63,980 nt of DNA from Planctomycetota bacterium (GTDB lineage: Bacteria > Planctomycetota > Planctomycetia > Gemmatales > Gemmataceae). The stretch is taken from positions 1 to 63,980 of the forward strand of contig JAIOPV010000129.1 in assembly GCA_021413735.1 (NCBI GenBank). Direction: 5' to 3'. Shown in pieces: positions 32,423 through 45,086 of the stretch. A program made the position numbers and the translations under genes. Position 1 is the stretch's first letter, and every line of letters begins with the position of its first letter. The notes beneath the pieces were generated by a model. The model searched no databases. It was not told the DNA's origin and was given only the letters and a program-made list of their open reading frames with translations.

Positions 32423-33202
32423 CTACATCCCAGATGAGAGAAACCATTCGACGAGCGGCGTGAGCAACGCGACATCGGCCAGCACGCGGGCCAACTCCAA
32501 TCCGGTCCGACGATGCACGACGTGCAGCATCAGAAGTAATCCCGCAGACATGCCGAGCATGATTCCGACCAACCGCGGACTCAGCACGCCGCACGCGACA
32601 ATCGGCAGCCCGAGACACATCTCCCAACCCGCGGAGTTTGTTGGCGACGATTCCCATCGCTCGATGAGTCGGCAATTGAGCCAGCACGCAAGCCCGAACC
32701 CACCGACCGCTGGAAGCCACGCCCACACATCAACATCCGACGCGATGAGCGGAATCGCCACGCCTGCTGCGAACAGCAGGGCCACGAGCAACTCTTTACC
32801 ACCATAAAGGGGCGCCTTCGCGAGATGCACGAGACCGAGGTAACCCGTGACGAGACCCGCCACGAGACCGCCAGCGATGAAGTAGGCCCAGGGAAGCACG
32901 AGAGCGAGCGAACCCGCGACCAGGAAAGCGAACACGGCGAGGGTCGTGATGAGTTTGGAGTTCTTTGCGGCGAAGCGGTGACGGGGTTGATTTGCGTTGG
33001 CCCGCCGTGCGTCGAGCCAACGATCCACGAGATAGATTCCCCACACGACGAGAGCCAGCACAACCGAGGCTGCCACGGGAACTGACACTCCGAACGCAGC
33101 CGCGAGGAACCGTTGCCAGATCACCGCAACCGCAGGAGCATCGAACGCCAGCACGTTCGGCCACAACCACCAACGAATCTCAGTCGCTTCAAGCTCCATC
33201 AC
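32423..33202 (-). CDS. UbiA-like prenyltransferase-family membrane protein
   Basis: 259 residues, about seven to eight transmembrane helices (for example [56 protein letters not shown]). The motif [20 protein letters not shown] after the second helix resembles the first Asp-rich D-x-x-x-D motif of UbiA-type prenyltransferases; the second Asp-rich motif is not obvious (ASDVDVWAW may be it). The ATG at 33202 overlaps the stop of the DUF1501 gene (TGATG), so translation is coupled. Family membership is likely, but substrate and even activity are uncertain. Confidence 0.6.
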   Translation of the reverse strand: MMELEATEIRWWLWPNVLAFDAPAVAVIWQRFLAAAFGVSVPVAASVVLALVVWGIYLVDRWLDARRANANQPRHRFAAKNSKLITTLAVFAFLVAGSLALVLPWAYFIAGGLVAGLVTGYLGLVHLAKAPLYGGKELLVALLFAAGVAIPLIASDVDVWAWLPAVGGFGLACWLNCRLIERWESSPTNSAGWEMCLGLPIVACGVLSPRLVGIMLGMSAGLLLMLHVVHRRTGLELARVLADVALLTPLVEWFLSSGM

Positions 33203-34584
33203 GCAAAGATTTCCTTCACCACATGCCCATAAACATCGGTAAGCCGGAAGTCGCGGCCCGCGTGTTTGAACGTCAGTTTCTCGTGGTCGATGCCGAGCAA
33301 CCAGAGAATCGTGGCGTGCAGGTCGTGCATGTGAACCTTGTCCTTCACCGCGTGGTAACCGAAATCGTCGGTTGCCCCGTGCACATACCCCGATTTCACG
33401 CCGCCGCCGGCCATCCACATCGTGAAGCCTTGTGGGTTGTGGTCGCGACCGTCCTTGCCCTGGCTTACCGGCGTGCGGCCAAACTCACCACCCCACACCA
33501 CGAGCGTATCCTTGAGCAATCCACGCTGTTTCAAATCGGTGAGCAGCCCGGCGATTGGCTTATCGACATCGCGGGCGTTCGGCTCGTGCTGTTTCATGTT
33601 CCCGTGCTGATCCCACTTGAAGCTGTGCGACACCTGAATGTATCGCACGCCCGCTTCGGCGAACCGACGAGCCATGAGGCACTGCCGACCAAAGTCGTCG
33701 GTTGGCTTCTCGTTAATACCGTAAAGCTTCAGCGTGTCTTTCGACTCATCGCGGATATCGGCGACCTTCGGCACAGCAGCCTGCATCCGGAACGCGAGTT
33801 CGTAGCTGGCGGCTGTGGCTTCGAGGCGATCGTCGGCACCAGCTCGCACCGCGTGTTCCTTGTTGAGCGCTTGCATGAAGTCGAGTTGTTGCCGTTGCAA
33901 TTCGGGCGGCAGTTCGGGGTGGTGAACGTTCTTGATCTGCGCGCTCGACGCGGGTGTTCCGGCAGCTCCGATGGCGGTACCTTGGTAAGCAGCGGGGAGG
34001 AAGGCGTTGCCGTAGTTCCCGGCTCCACCGTGGCCGCGTGTCGGGCAGATCGTGATGAAGCCAGGCAGGTTTTGGTTCTCGGTGCCGAGTCCGTATGTGA
34101 GCCAACTTCCGATGCTGGGTCGCGTCAGTGACATATCGCCGGTGTGGAGTTTCAGCACCGCTTGCCCGTGGCTCTGACCTTCGGTGTGCATGCTGTTGAT
34201 GACTGTCAGGTCATCGACGTGCTTGGCAGTTTCGGGGAAGAGGTCGGACACCATGATGCCGGATTCGCCGTGCTTCTGGAATTTCCAGAGGGGCTTCATC
34301 AGCTTGCGAGAAACCTCAGTCCCCTTGGCGGGCGCGAAGGGCAACTCTTGGCCATCGCGTTTGTCGAGTTCGGGCTTGTAGTCCCAGGTATCGACCTGTG
34401 ATGGGCCGCCGTGCATAAACAGGAAGATGACTCGTTTGGCCTTCGCGGGGTGGTGCCCGGCCTTCGGTGACAGTGGGTTGTCACTCTTGGTTTCGCCGGC
34501 TCGTGCGAGCATATCGAGGAACGCGAGGTAACCAAACCCCGCCCCTGCGGACGCAGACGTGAGCATATCTCGGCGAGAAAACAT
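33199..34584 (-). CDS. DUF1501 secreted protein (sulfatase-like fold)
   Basis: 461 residues. The N terminus [20 protein letters not shown] is a Tat-type signal, so the protein is exported folded. DUF1501 marks: [20 protein letters not shown], a central [59 protein letters not shown] and the C-terminal [16 protein letters not shown]. The family belongs to the alkaline phosphatase/sulfatase-like superfamily, and planctomycetes pair it with DUF1549/1553 proteins. A GGAG precedes the chosen ATG (34584); 34596 is an alternative. The gene follows the cytochrome-like gene by 41 bp and overlaps the UbiA-like gene. Confidence 0.9.
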   Translation of the reverse strand: MFSRRDMLTSASAGAGFGYLAFLDMLARAGETKSDNPLSPKAGHHPAKAKRVIFLFMHGGPSQVDTWDYKPELDKRDGQELPFAPAKGTEVSRKLMKPLWKFQKHGESGIMVSDLFPETAKHVDDLTVINSMHTEGQSHGQAVLKLHTGDMSLTRPSIGSWLTYGLGTENQNLPGFITICPTRGHGGAGNYGNAFLPAAYQGTAIGAAGTPASSAQIKNVHHPELPPELQRQQLDFMQALNKEHAVRAGADDRLEATAASYELAFRMQAAVPKVADIRDESKDTLKLYGINEKPTDDFGRQCLMARRFAEAGVRYIQVSHSFKWDQHGNMKQHEPNARDVDKPIAGLLTDLKQRGLLKDTLVVWGGEFGRTPVSQGKDGRDHNPQGFTMWMAGGGVKSGYVHGATDDFGYHAVKDKVHMHDLHATILWLLGIDHEKLTFKHAGRDFRLTDVYGHVVKEIFA

Positions 34585-34625
34585 GGGAGACTCCATTGGG
34601 TAGCTGCCGATCCAGCGGGGCGTCG

Positions 34626-37580
34626 TCACTCCACGAAACGGAACTCGCTGCAACCGAACACGGACAGGCACACCGCACTCCACGCTGCCAACTCCGGGTT
34701 CTTCGGCTTCTGACCTGTCGGCAGCATCTCAATCGTCTTCTGGTAATCCACCAGGAACTTCATAGAAGTTGCTGCTTCGGCCTTCGTTGGTGCCCGACCG
34801 AGCGCCCGACGAAACAGCAACTCCAATCGCTTCGCGTCGTCGGTCGATTCGGCCAGTAGACTCTCCGCAGCCAGCCGCGCGTGCGTGTTCGTGAACGTGC
34901 TGTTCATCAGGTAAAGTGCCTGCGTCGAGACCGTCGTCGCATCGCGGTGACCGTTCGCCACATCGGGGTCCGCGAAGTCGAACACCTCGAACAGTGTCGG
35001 TAAATCGTTGCGTAGCACCGGCAGGTACACCGCTCGCTTCGTTAGCGGATCGCTGTTGAACCCACCTTTCGAGTCGTTCTCGATGGCCTTCTCTGGAAGG
35101 TGCGATACCACTGGGCCACCGCCGTTTAGGTCGAGCTTGCCGGATACCATCAGGATCGTGTCGCGGATCACTTCCGCTTCCACTCGCCGACGATTCGCAC
35201 GACCAAAGAGCCGATTCTCCACATCTGCCTTCAGCAGCGATTCGTCGGCGTTCACCGACAACTGATACGCGTGACTCAGCACCATCTCGCGAATGAGCTT
35301 CTTGTGCGACCAGCCGTTTTTCGTGAACTGAAGTGCGAGATAATCGAGCAGTTCCGGGTGGCTCGGCTTCTCGCCCTGAATGCCGAAGTTATCGACCGTC
35401 CGCACCAGCCCGGAGCCGAACAGGTGCATCCATACGCGGTTCACGGCAACGCGAGCCGTCAGCGGGTTCGTGTCCGACGCGATCCACTCGGCGAGTTGCA
35501 ACCGACCGCTCTCATTCGCGGGAAGTGTCGGCTTCGGACCCACTGACGCGACTTGCAGAAAGCCACGCGGCACCTGCGCACCCAGTTGTGCCGGGTTGCC
35601 ACGAATGTTGATCTTCGCGTCCTCGATGGTGGCTTCGTCCTGCACGGCCATGACCATCTTCGCGGGCGGCGGCGCATCGTTCTTCAACGCGAGTTCCGCA
35701 GCTTCGAGCGCCTTCAACTTCGCGAGATTCTCGGTGACGGCAGCCTTCACGTCGGCCGCGACACCCATCCCCATCATCTCCGGCAACTTCGCCAGTTCGC
35801 CGACTGGAACGAACCGCACGGCATCAACGATCACATGGTTTTCGGTGCCCTTGTTCGAGATGGTGACTGAGCCAGCCGAACCCGCTTTGAACTTGAACTT
35901 GCCGAGCGAATGAAACAGTCCGTCGATCTCGGGCGGCTTCACCTGATCGACAATCACGGTCTTCTCGCCGTCATCGCAATTGATGGTGACCGGCACGTTC
36001 TTGTCGCGGCCCGCATTCGCGGTGTACGAGATCAGCACTTCGTACTCGCCGGCCTTCGGCAACTTCGGCGTGAACGTCGCGCTCTTCTGGCCCTTGCCGG
36101 TTTTGTCGTCGTGAATGTATCCCTCGCCGACATACGGCTTCGTGAACACCGACGCCTTCCACACGCCGACGAGCTTCGCGTCTTTGTCATCCACGGTGAT
36201 GCCGAGAAGCGTGCCCGGATTCCGCATCGCGGCCTTGTCCTGAGCGACTGCCAGTAACGCCTTCACAGACTTGATCTCAGTTTGCAGTTTCTTCAGTCTC
36301 GCGTTGTAGAGCGTGCGGGCGGCAATCACCTTTTCCGGCTCTGGCAAGCCGAGCGGGCGAAGGATCCAGCCAGATACCAAAGCGTTTCCGAGCTTGATGC
36401 CGTTCACCGTGCGAGTGCTCATCAGGATGCCGGCCATCGAGTAGTAATCGGCAGTCGGCACTGGGTCGAACTTGTGATCGTGGCAGCGAGCGCAACCGAG
36501 CGTCAGCCCCAGGAACGACTTGCCGATGGTGTCGATCTGCTCATCGACCACATCCATTCGCAGTTTCGGTTTGTCACGCTCCGCGAGGATCTTCGGACCA
36601 ACGACGAGGAAACCCGTGGCCTTCAGCAGTTCGTCGCGTTCGGTTTGCGTCTCGGCCTTGAGCAAGTCCCCAGCGAGTTGTTCGACGATGAAGCGATTGA
36701 ACGGCTTGTCCGAATTGAACGCCTGGATGACGTAATCGCGGTACAGGTAGGCTTCGTGGAATGTGAGGTTTTCGTCGCGGCCGTTGCTGTCGGCGTAGCG
36801 AGCGAGGTCGAGCCAGTGACGACCCCAACGTTCCCCGAATCGCGGCGACGCGAGCAACCTATCGACGACCGCAGTGTACGCGGCAGGCGAAGGATCTTTC
36901 ACGAACGCCTCGACATCTTCGGGGCTTGGCGGCAAACCGATGAGGTCGATGTACAGCCGGCGGATGAGCGTTTGCGGGTCGGCGTCCGGCGCTGGCTTCA
37001 GCCCTTTTGCTTCAAGCGGTGCGAAGATGAACGGGTCGATTCCATTGCGGATCGTGAGTTGCGGATTGCGGATCGTGGGCACCGCAGATGCGCGAACCGG
37101 TTGAAAGCTCCAGAACTGTTTTCCCTTCTCGATGTCGATTCCGGCAACTGCGACGGCGGTAGCAGCTTCAGTGCGTGGGTCCGGGGCACCCATCTTCACC
37201 CACTTCTCGAAGTCGGCGATGACCGCTTCCGACAGCTTTCCCTTTGGTGGCATCGTGGAGACGCCATCGCCGTGCAGAGCGTTGATGAGCAGACTCTCGG
37301 TGGGCTTGCCCGACACGATGGACTTGCCGGAATCGCCGCCCTTGAGCAAACCGTCGCGTGTGTCGAGGGCCAGACCACCCTTCGGACCCCGAGTCCCTCC
37401 GATTCCTGATCGTGTGTTAGCGGAGTGGCACGAATAGCACTCTTTCACCAGCACGGGCCGAATCTTGTTCTCAAAGAACGCGAACGCGGCTTTGTCTTGT
37501 TCCTTGTCGGGGGCTTGGGCGAACGCGGGGTGAGAACCCGCCGTCGTGAGAACCGCAAGGGCGAGAAGAAGTCGTCGCAT
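34626..37580 (-). CDS. PSCyt1-DUF1549-DUF1553 secreted cytochrome-like protein
   Basis: 984 residues. Signal peptide [20 protein letters not shown], then a c-type cytochrome domain with CYSCH (48-52) and THE distal MPPKGKLSE region. DUF1549 follows ([39 protein letters not shown], second heme-like motif [12 protein letters not shown]). A ~130-residue beta domain around 470-600 ([20 protein letters not shown]) resembles golvesin C-terminal-like carbohydrate-binding modules. DUF1553 closes the protein ([51 protein letters not shown]). Exported; probably acts with DUF1501 on extracellular polymers, but no biochemical role is established to my knowledge. Confidence 0.92.
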   Translation of the reverse strand: MRRLLLALAVLTTAGSHPAFAQAPDKEQDKAAFAFFENKIRPVLVKECYSCHSANTRSGIGGTRGPKGGLALDTRDGLLKGGDSGKSIVSGKPTESLLINALHGDGVSTMPPKGKLSEAVIADFEKWVKMGAPDPRTEAATAVAVAGIDIEKGKQFWSFQPVRASAVPTIRNPQLTIRNGIDPFIFAPLEAKGLKPAPDADPQTLIRRLYIDLIGLPPSPEDVEAFVKDPSPAAYTAVVDRLLASPRFGERWGRHWLDLARYADSNGRDENLTFHEAYLYRDYVIQAFNSDKPFNRFIVEQLAGDLLKAETQTERDELLKATGFLVVGPKILAERDKPKLRMDVVDEQIDTIGKSFLGLTLGCARCHDHKFDPVPTADYYSMAGILMSTRTVNGIKLGNALVSGWILRPLGLPEPEKVIAARTLYNARLKKLQTEIKSVKALLAVAQDKAAMRNPGTLLGITVDDKDAKLVGVWKASVFTKPYVGEGYIHDDKTGKGQKSATFTPKLPKAGEYEVLISYTANAGRDKNVPVTINCDDGEKTVIVDQVKPPEIDGLFHSLGKFKFKAGSAGSVTISNKGTENHVIVDAVRFVPVGELAKLPEMMGMGVAADVKAAVTENLAKLKALEAAELALKNDAPPPAKMVMAVQDEATIEDAKINIRGNPAQLGAQVPRGFLQVASVGPKPTLPANESGRLQLAEWIASDTNPLTARVAVNRVWMHLFGSGLVRTVDNFGIQGEKPSHPELLDYLALQFTKNGWSHKKLIREMVLSHAYQLSVNADESLLKADVENRLFGRANRRRVEAEVIRDTILMVSGKLDLNGGGPVVSHLPEKAIENDSKGGFNSDPLTKRAVYLPVLRNDLPTLFEVFDFADPDVANGHRDATTVSTQALYLMNSTFTNTHARLAAESLLAESTDDAKRLELLFRRALGRAPTKAEAATSMKFLVDYQKTIEMLPTGQKPKNPELAAWSAVCLSVFGCSEFRFVE

Positions 37581-37743
37581 TGGGGCAACTCCGAACCGCG
37601 GACGGGCCGGGGGAGGGGTATTCACCTTAATCAGAGCAGATCAGAGCGAGGTTGGACATGAGATTTTCGCCAAGACGTTCGTAGGCCAACCACCCAATTC
37701 CGGTTACAGTTTCCGATACCCCTTCCTCCTCCGAGACACCCAC

Positions 37744-38853
37744 ATGATCTCGCGACTGCTCATCGCAAGCATCGCCACTGTTGCGATGCTCGCTTCGGTA
37801 CACGCTGACGATCCGCCGGCGAAAATTCTCCCGTACTTCAAGCCGCCAGCCGATCTCGCCACCGACTTCGACAACTACCGCTCACCGCTCAAGTTCGACG
37901 ATGGCACCCCAGTCAAGAATGCCGCCGACTGGCAGAAGCGTCGCGTCGAGATTCTGAAATACTGGCACGGTGAAATGGGCGAATGGCCCGCGTTGATCGA
38001 GAAGCCCAAGGTCGAACTCGGCGAAAAAGAACAACGCGACGGCATCACGCAGCATCGCATCAAGATCGAAACCGCGCCTGGCCGCACGGTCGAAGATGCG
38101 TATCTGCTCATTCCCGAGGGCAAGGGACCGTTCCCTGCTGTGGTGGTCGTCTTCTACGAAGCGAAGACGGGGGTCGGGCTTGGCAAATCGCCGATGGTGG
38201 CGTTCGCGATGGATCTCACCAAACGCGGCTTTGTCACGCTCTCGCTCGGCGGCGACCCGAACACGTATTACCCGACAAAGGCGACCTGCAAGATTCAGCC
38301 GTTATCGTTTCACGCTTACGAGGCCGCGAACTGTTACAACGCCCTGGCCAACATGCCAAACGTGGATGCAAAGCGAATTGGTGTCGTGGGCCATTCCTAC
38401 GGCGGCAAGTGGTCGATGTTCGCGGGCTGTCTCTACGACAAGTTCGCGTGTGCAGCGACCTCCGACCCCGGCATCATGTTCGACGAAAAACGCAGCAACG
38501 TGAACTATTGGGAGCCGTGGTATCTGGGCTTCGACAGCAGCCTCGAAACGCAGCGGAAGGCAGGCATCCCGAACGAGAAGAACCCGCGCACGGGGCCGTA
38601 CAAGAAGATGATGGCGGACGGTCGCGACCTGCACGAACTTCACTCGCTGATGGCACCGCGTCCGTTCTTCGTCTCGGGTGGTTCGGAGGACGCAGCGGAG
38701 CGCTGGAAGGGGTTGAATCACTCGGTCGCAGTGAACAAGCTGCTCGGCTTCGAGAACCGCGTGGGTCTGACAACACGCAAGAACCATACACCCTCCGAGG
38801 AATCGAACGCAGCTCTGTATGAGTTCTTCGAGTGGTCGTTGAAGGCGAAATAG
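37744..38853 (+). CDS. Secreted alpha/beta-hydrolase (esterase-like)
   Basis: 369 residues. Signal peptide (MISRLLIASIATVAMLASVH). The hydrolase core has PFPAVVVVFYEAKTGVG, the nucleophile elbow GHSYGGKW (Ser in GVVGHSYGG), a late Asp in FVSGGSEDAAERW and a His in TTRKNHTPSEE, giving a plausible Ser-Asp-His triad. The overall order resembles acetyl-xylan-esterase/dienelactone-hydrolase relatives found in planctomycetes. Substrate unknown, probably an ester on a polysaccharide. It is divergently transcribed from the DUF1549/1553 operon with 160 bp between starts, so the two may share regulation. The open frame upstream of 37744 is rejected because it hides the signal peptide. Confidence 0.85.
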   Translation: MISRLLIASIATVAMLASVHADDPPAKILPYFKPPADLATDFDNYRSPLKFDDGTPVKNAADWQKRRVEILKYWHGEMGEWPALIEKPKVELGEKEQRDGITQHRIKIETAPGRTVEDAYLLIPEGKGPFPAVVVVFYEAKTGVGLGKSPMVAFAMDLTKRGFVTLSLGGDPNTYYPTKATCKIQPLSFHAYEAANCYNALANMPNVDAKRIGVVGHSYGGKWSMFAGCLYDKFACAATSDPGIMFDEKRSNVNYWEPWYLGFDSSLETQRKAGIPNEKNPRTGPYKKMMADGRDLHELHSLMAPRPFFVSGGSEDAAERWKGLNHSVAVNKLLGFENRVGLTTRKNHTPSEESNAALYEFFEWSLKAK

Positions 38854-39079
38854 CTAAGCTTTGCTCGCTTCAGCGAGTTGGAGGGGCAGAACCAAACTGG
38901 CCCTCCGGCGAGCCCCCCGTAGGATATGTTTGGTACTCCGCTGAACTCAACTCGGGCCGTTTCGCGACGAGAACTCGAACCATCGCCGAGTTGCGCGAGT
39001 CCTTCCTCTCGGTGAACGACAATAGCCTGTCGCACCTTTTCGGACCACGCCCGTAATCCGGGCATGCGGGAAGACACGG

Positions 39080-40657
39080 ATGACGGTTCGCACGCGATTC
39101 GCACCCAGCCCGACCGGCTATCTCCACATCGGCGGCGTTCGGACGGCACTCTTCAACTGGCTGTACGCTCGCCAGCACGGCGGTCAGTTCATCCTGCGCA
39201 TTGACGACACCGACAAGGATCGTGAAGACCCGAAAGCACTGCAACCGATTCTCGACGGTTTCAAATGGCTCGGCCTCAATTGGGATGAGGGCGCCGAGGT
39301 CGGCGGTCCGTATGGTCCGTATTACCAGTCGCAACGTCTCGACCGCTACAAGCAGGCCGTGCAGCAATTGCTGGACAAGGGGTTGGCGTATTGGGATTAC
39401 GCGAAGCCCGAGGAGACCAAGGCCGAGATGGAGCTGGCCGAGAAGGAGAAACGGCCAAAGATTTACAGCCGCAAGTGGATGGCCGAGACACCCGCGGACC
39501 GCGGACGCTTCGAGGCCGAGGGTCGCACCGGATCGGTGAAGATCAAGATGCCACGCGAGGGCGTGTGCAAGTTCTTCGACCACGTTCGCAAGGATGTTGA
39601 GGTGCAGTGGGCCGGCGAGCAGGACATCGTCATTCAGCGGTCCGATGGCACGGTGACGTACAACCTTGCGAATGTGGTCGATGACTTCGACATGAAGATC
39701 ACGCACGTGATCCGAGCGGAGGAGCATCTGGCGAACACGCCGCGACAGATCTTCATACTGGAGGGGCTTGGCTACCCGCGTCCGGAGTACGCCCACCTGC
39801 CGTTCGTGGCGGAGCCGGGGAGCAAGAACAAGCTCGCGAAGCGAAAAATTCCACAGTATCTCAAAAATGCCGACTTCAAGAAGGTGTACGACCACGCGAA
39901 GGCGATCGCGGATCGCATCGGTGTGTGTGCAGCGCCGGAGTCATTCAACCCGGTGCTGGTCGATTTCTACAAACAAGTGGGGTACATGCCGGCCGCGATT
40001 CTGAACGCCCTCGTGCTGTACGGTTGGTCGCTCAAAGACAACAAAGACAACAAAGAGGAGTTCACCCTCGCGGAGATGACGAAGCTGTTTTCGCTCGACC
40101 AAGTCAACAAAGACCCGGCAAGTCTTGACGTGAAGAAGTTGTTCGCGTTCCAGGCCCGGTACATGCAGGCGTTGCCCGTTACTGAGAAGGTCGAGATGGT
40201 GCTGCCGTACCTCACAAAAGCGGCGTTGCCGCAAGACCGCGACTTCGTCACGCGAGTCGTGGAGGCTGCTGGCCCTCGCCTAACAGTTGCCGGCGACATC
40301 CTCGAGTACGACTACCTGTTCCTGCCCGATGAGCAGATCGCGTTCGACCCCGGCGCAGCGACAAAACATCTTGCCGCTGCGTTCAAGGGGGCGCCGACTG
40401 TTCCGCCACTCGCCGACATGCTGAAAAAGCTGCGGGCGGTCGTCGCGGCTGCGGAGCCGTTCACGCACGACATGCTCAAGGCTGGCACGGAAGCACTCGC
40501 CCAGAGCGATGGCGCGAAAGCGGGACCGCTGAGCCAGGTGCTGCGGGTCGCGGCAACCGGTCGCGAGGTCGGGTTCAGCGCCTACGACACGCTCGCCGTT
40601 CTCGGACGCGACCGCTGCCTTGCCCGCATCGACCGAGCAATGCCAGTCCCCGTTTAG
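39080..40657 (+). CDS. gltX: Glutamyl-tRNA synthetase
   Basis: 525 residues. GluRS charges tRNA-Glu with glutamate using ATP in the cytoplasm. The class I signature is clear: [20 protein letters not shown] (HIGH at 16-19), the KMSKS-like NKLAKRKIP near residue 250, and conserved [29 protein letters not shown]. The C-terminal anticodon-binding helical domain follows, ending [20 protein letters not shown]. Length is typical. glnS lies 89 bp downstream on the same strand. Confidence 0.96.
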   Translation: MTVRTRFAPSPTGYLHIGGVRTALFNWLYARQHGGQFILRIDDTDKDREDPKALQPILDGFKWLGLNWDEGAEVGGPYGPYYQSQRLDRYKQAVQQLLDKGLAYWDYAKPEETKAEMELAEKEKRPKIYSRKWMAETPADRGRFEAEGRTGSVKIKMPREGVCKFFDHVRKDVEVQWAGEQDIVIQRSDGTVTYNLANVVDDFDMKITHVIRAEEHLANTPRQIFILEGLGYPRPEYAHLPFVAEPGSKNKLAKRKIPQYLKNADFKKVYDHAKAIADRIGVCAAPESFNPVLVDFYKQVGYMPAAILNALVLYGWSLKDNKDNKEEFTLAEMTKLFSLDQVNKDPASLDVKKLFAFQARYMQALPVTEKVEMVLPYLTKAALPQDRDFVTRVVEAAGPRLTVAGDILEYDYLFLPDEQIAFDPGAATKHLAAAFKGAPTVPPLADMLKKLRAVVAAAEPFTHDMLKAGTEALAQSDGAKAGPLSQVLRVAATGREVGFSAYDTLAVLGRDRCLARIDRAMPVPV

Positions 40658-40746
40658 CCGCGACCCTAAGGGTAGCGTGCGGAACACGCTCCCGGCTCGC
40701 CAAATTCATCCAACCCCTCTCCGAATTCACGACCGACGAGACCGTC

Positions 40747-42456
40747 ATGGCAGATAAAGCCCCCGCTCCGAAAGATGACAAGCCCAGTGCTCCCGGACTG
40801 AACTTCGTTCAGGAAATCGTCGAGGAGCACAACAAGTCCGGGCGGTTCGGTGGCAAGGTTCACACGCGATTCCCACCGGAACCCAACGGCTACCTCCACA
40901 TAGGGCACGCGAAGTCGATCTGTTTGAACTACGGCCTCGCCGTGAAGTACAACGGCAAGTTCAACCTGCGATACGACGACACCAACCCCGCCGCCGAGGA
41001 GCAGGAGTACGTCGATTCCATCCGCGAGGATGTACGCTGGCTTGGTGCCGACTGGCAGGGCCGCGAGTTCTACGCTTCGGACTACTTCCAGCAGCTCTAC
41101 GACTGGGCCGAGAAGCTCATCAAGGACGGCAAGGCGTATGTCGATGACCTGCCGCCGGAGAAGATGGCCGAGTATCGTGGCGACATCAAGGGCGGCAAGA
41201 ACAGCCCGTTCCGCGGTCGCACCGTGGAAGAGAACCTCGATCTGTTCCGTCGGATGAAGGCGGGCGAGTTCCCCGAGGGAAGCCGTACCCTGCGGGCGAA
41301 GATCGACATGAACCACCCGAACTTTCACCTGCGAGATCCGATCATGTATCGGATTCTGAAGGCGAAGCACCACCGCACCGGCGACAAGTGGTGCATCTAT
41401 CCGATGTACGACTATGCCCACGGCGAGTCCGACTCCATTGAAGGCATCACGCACTCGATCTGCACGCTGGAGTTCGAGATTCACCGACCGCTGTACGACT
41501 GGTACGTCGAAAACATCGGCATCTACCACCCACAGCAGATCGAGTTCGCACGGCTGAATCTTTCGTACACGATCCTCAGCAAGCGGAAGCTCATCCAACT
41601 CGTGACCGAAAAGCACGTGAGTGGGTGGGACGATCCGCGAATGCCGACGATCTGTGGCGTCCGTCGCCGCGGTTACACCCCCGAGGCGATGTGGAAGTTC
41701 TGCGAACGCATCGGCGTCTCGAAGTACAACGGCGTCATTGACGTGGCCTGGCTTGAAGATGCGTTACGCGAAAACCTCAACAAGACGGCCCCGCGAGTGA
41801 TGGGGGTGCTGCGTCCGCTGAAGGTCGTGATCGAGAACTACCCTGACGGTCAGACGGAGGAAATGGACGCGGTCAACAACCCCGAAGATGCGTCAGCGGG
41901 GTCGCGCAAGGTGCCGTTCTCGAAGGTGCTGTACATCGAACAAGAAGATTTCCGCGAGGTCGCATCGAAGGACTTCTTCCGCCTCGCACCGGGAAAAGAA
42001 GTGCGCCTCCGCTACGCGTACTTCGTGACGTGCGTCGGGGTTGAGAAGGACGCGGCGGGCAACGTGGTCGCCGTGCGTTGTACCTACGACCCCGCCACGA
42101 AGGGCGGCGACTCGCCCGACGGTCGCAAGGTGAAGGGCACGATTCACTGGGTGGACGCAGGAACGGCACTCGACACGGAGGTTCGGCTTTACGACCACCT
42201 GTTCGCGACGCCAAACCCAGATGAAGCGCCGGAAGGGAAGACGTTCCTCGACAATCTGAATCCGAAGTCACTGGAAGAGCTCATGGGGTGCAAACTGGAA
42301 CCGTCGGTTGCGGGTTCCGCCGCAGGCAAGACGTTCCAGTTCGAGCGGTTGGGGTACTTCTGCGTCGATCGCGATTCGACGCCGGGGAAGTTGGTGTTTA
42401 ACCGAGCCGTGACGCTCCGCGATACGTGGGCCAAGATCGAGAAGAAGGGGAAGTGA
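40747..42456 (+). CDS. glnS: Glutaminyl-tRNA synthetase
   Basis: 569 residues. GlnRS charges tRNA-Gln directly. Signatures: [20 protein letters not shown] (HIGH motif), [37 protein letters not shown], and the KMSKS equivalent ILSKRKL near residue 276. The C-terminal beta-barrel anticodon-binding domains are present ([40 protein letters not shown]). A short Lys/Pro-rich N-terminal extension precedes the core. Its presence suggests the organism need not rely on transamidation for Gln-tRNA. It follows gltX with a short gap containing a weak hairpin. Confidence 0.96.
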   Translation: MADKAPAPKDDKPSAPGLNFVQEIVEEHNKSGRFGGKVHTRFPPEPNGYLHIGHAKSICLNYGLAVKYNGKFNLRYDDTNPAAEEQEYVDSIREDVRWLGADWQGREFYASDYFQQLYDWAEKLIKDGKAYVDDLPPEKMAEYRGDIKGGKNSPFRGRTVEENLDLFRRMKAGEFPEGSRTLRAKIDMNHPNFHLRDPIMYRILKAKHHRTGDKWCIYPMYDYAHGESDSIEGITHSICTLEFEIHRPLYDWYVENIGIYHPQQIEFARLNLSYTILSKRKLIQLVTEKHVSGWDDPRMPTICGVRRRGYTPEAMWKFCERIGVSKYNGVIDVAWLEDALRENLNKTAPRVMGVLRPLKVVIENYPDGQTEEMDAVNNPEDASAGSRKVPFSKVLYIEQEDFREVASKDFFRLAPGKEVRLRYAYFVTCVGVEKDAAGNVVAVRCTYDPATKGGDSPDGRKVKGTIHWVDAGTALDTEVRLYDHLFATPNPDEAPEGKTFLDNLNPKSLEELMGCKLEPSVAGSAAGKTFQFERLGYFCVDRDSTPGKLVFNRAVTLRDTWAKIEKKGK

Positions 42457-42531
42457 TGACAGTTCACGCCCGCTGACCCATCGGCGAGGCGTGTTTCGTT
42501 TGGGCGACCGTGACCGAAAGGAGAATAAGCT

Positions 42532-42963
42532 ATGCGTACCGCGTGCGGACTACTTTTACTCCTGGCTTCGACAGTCGGGGCTGACGACAAGAAAGACGAG
42601 TCGAAGAAGTTGGAGGGCACCTGGGAAGTCGTCGCTCTCGTAGCTGCTGGAAAGGAAATTCCGAAGGAGGGTTCACCCAAGAAACTGACCATCAAAGAAG
42701 GCAAGTTCACCGGCTTCGGTCCCGAGATGCGACTGACCACCGACGCCACCAAGACGCCGAAGTGGCTTGGTATGACGTTCGCCCGCGATGGGAAGGACTT
42801 CACCGTGAATGCCATCTACGAGTTGAGCGGAGACGAACTGAAAATCTGCCTGCCGATGGCTCCCTCGAAAGATTCGGGGAAGACGTTCGAGAACAAGCGA
42901 CCGGAGGGGTTCGACACCAAAGACAAGGCCGAGATGTTCATACACCTTCGGCGAGCGAAGTGA
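42532..42963 (+). CDS. TIGR03067-family small secreted protein
   Basis: 143 residues with a short signal peptide (MRTACGLLLLLASTVGA). The mature domain reads KLEGTWEVVALVAAGKEIP, KLTIKEGKFTGFGPEMRL, GKDFTVNAIYELSGDELKIC and ends in the characteristic RPEGFDTKDKAEMFIHLRRA. This is the planctomycete-specific TIGR03067 domain (W-x-x-x-x-x-x-x-G, then R-P-x-x-F). The ATG follows AAAGGAGAA. Function unknown. It lies 75 bp after glnS but is probably its own unit. Confidence 0.88.
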   Translation: MRTACGLLLLLASTVGADDKKDESKKLEGTWEVVALVAAGKEIPKEGSPKKLTIKEGKFTGFGPEMRLTTDATKTPKWLGMTFARDGKDFTVNAIYELSGDELKICLPMAPSKDSGKTFENKRPEGFDTKDKAEMFIHLRRAK

Positions 42964-43037
42964 ATCGGCATCGTGAGTCACAGGGCGCCGACATTGCATC
43001 CAATGTTGGCGCCATCAATCAGTTGACAGCCACCCGG

Positions 43038-43441
43038 CTAACGAGGCGGTTTGTTCTCCAGGCTGGGGATCTCGAAATCCTTGGTGCTGTCAGACGCGGA
43101 GAACTCGACGTTTGCCACATGGGGACGGGGAAGCAGTGGCTTCCCGTCAAGGGAGTCCCCGAACGGGGTACCACTCATCGGGATGATCCGGATGACGTAA
43201 GCCCCACCAACAACTCCCAGCCCAGGTTCTGTCTGATACCGCCCATCCTTGATCCGAACCACACTTCCCGGACCGTTGTTACCTTTGGATGAATCCGGTT
43301 CAAAAACGATTTCGCCAGCGAGAACCGGGCGTCCGCCGAGCGTGACCGTTCCAGACACCGAATAACGCTTCAAGCCCCCATCGCACCCGGCGGCGGTCGT
43401 CGCCAACAGAACCACGAGAACGCAACGGACGAGGAGGTGAC

Positions 43442-43445
<4 letters not shown>
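43038..43445 (-). CDS. Lipoprotein with transthyretin-like domain
   Basis: 135 residues. The signal ends in a lipobox ([14 protein letters not shown]), so the protein is a lipoprotein. The mature part is a carboxypeptidase-regulatory/transthyretin-like beta sandwich: [60 protein letters not shown]. The ATG overlaps the TGA of the DUF1559 gene (ATGA at 43442-43445), so the two are translated together, a pairing seen repeatedly in planctomycetes. It may sit on the surface with the prepilin-like partner; the role is unproven. Confidence 0.88.
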
Positions 43446-44428
<983 letters not shown>

Positions 44429-44901
44429 TCCAACCTCCAGGAGAATCGAGACGAATGAGGACATGCCGTGTCCGGAAGAATCGAGGTACCTAGAGCAGAT
44501 GAACCTCGGATCGGACAGTTTATTTTCCTGGAGCCGTGGATGTTACTCGTGGGTGTGTCGGCGGTTTTGGTGATGCTGATCGGCTTGCCGCCAGAAAGCG
44601 AGGAGCAACTCGTTCACGGTGACGCATGATGCGATGGGCGACTACCGGACACGGGACGGGAGTTGGTGCGGCGAGTTCAGGAAGACTGCGAGCATACTCA
44701 GCCCGCGTTTCCTTCGAGTTAAACGCGCCGAGACGTCGTTCCGGTCACCCCGCACTGATACACAAACTCGTTGAAACTGTCTTTGTGGCACGTACCCACC
44801 CGGCGGATTGCACGCCGCCCGAGATCGGTCACGAAGGGAGTGCTTCCAGAAGGCGAGCGAGCGATGTCGGAAGCGGAATGGCGGACTGAAATTGCGTCTC
44901 T
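44429..44901. other. Intergenic, possible very short membrane ORF
   Basis: No standard gene is visible. A 29-codon frame at 44540-44629 starts with ATG after GGAG and encodes [20 protein letters not shown], a single hydrophobic helix. It may be a small membrane protein, but there is nothing else to support it. The rest shows no repeat or hairpin of note. Confidence 0.3.
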
Positions 44902-45084
44902 TCACGGAGCAGCGCGGAAAAGCAGCTTCGCCACGACGAAGGACACCGTGACTGGTTTGCCGTCGAGCATCCGGGCGCGGTCGAGTGACAGGATATCGAG
45001 GTTGAGCGGGCGCAGGTTCAGAGCATAGATGACGAGCAGAGAGGAAAATGATGGGTATTTTCCTTCCGCGGTCCTCACGATCAA
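44902..45084 (-). CDS. Short protein, possibly truncated
   Basis: 60 codons from a TTG at 45084, just 2 bp after the stop of the WGR gene. The translation VIYALNLRPLNLDILSLDRA is followed by RMLDGKPVTVSFVVAKLLF. The LDRARxLDGKxVxVSFVV string looks like the beginning of a beta-barrel (OB-like) domain that then stops early. It could be a coding fragment, or a short gene coupled to the WGR gene. There is no ATG and no ribosome binding site of note. Confidence 0.4.
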   Translation of the reverse strand: MIVRTAEGKYPSFSSLLVIYALNLRPLNLDILSLDRARMLDGKPVTVSFVVAKLLFRAAP

Positions 45085-45086
45085 GG

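Noticed and set aside
38854-39079. Possible small gene before gltX
   Set aside because: The only open frame has a mixed composition and no family resemblance; the interval is short and more likely the gltX promoter and leader.
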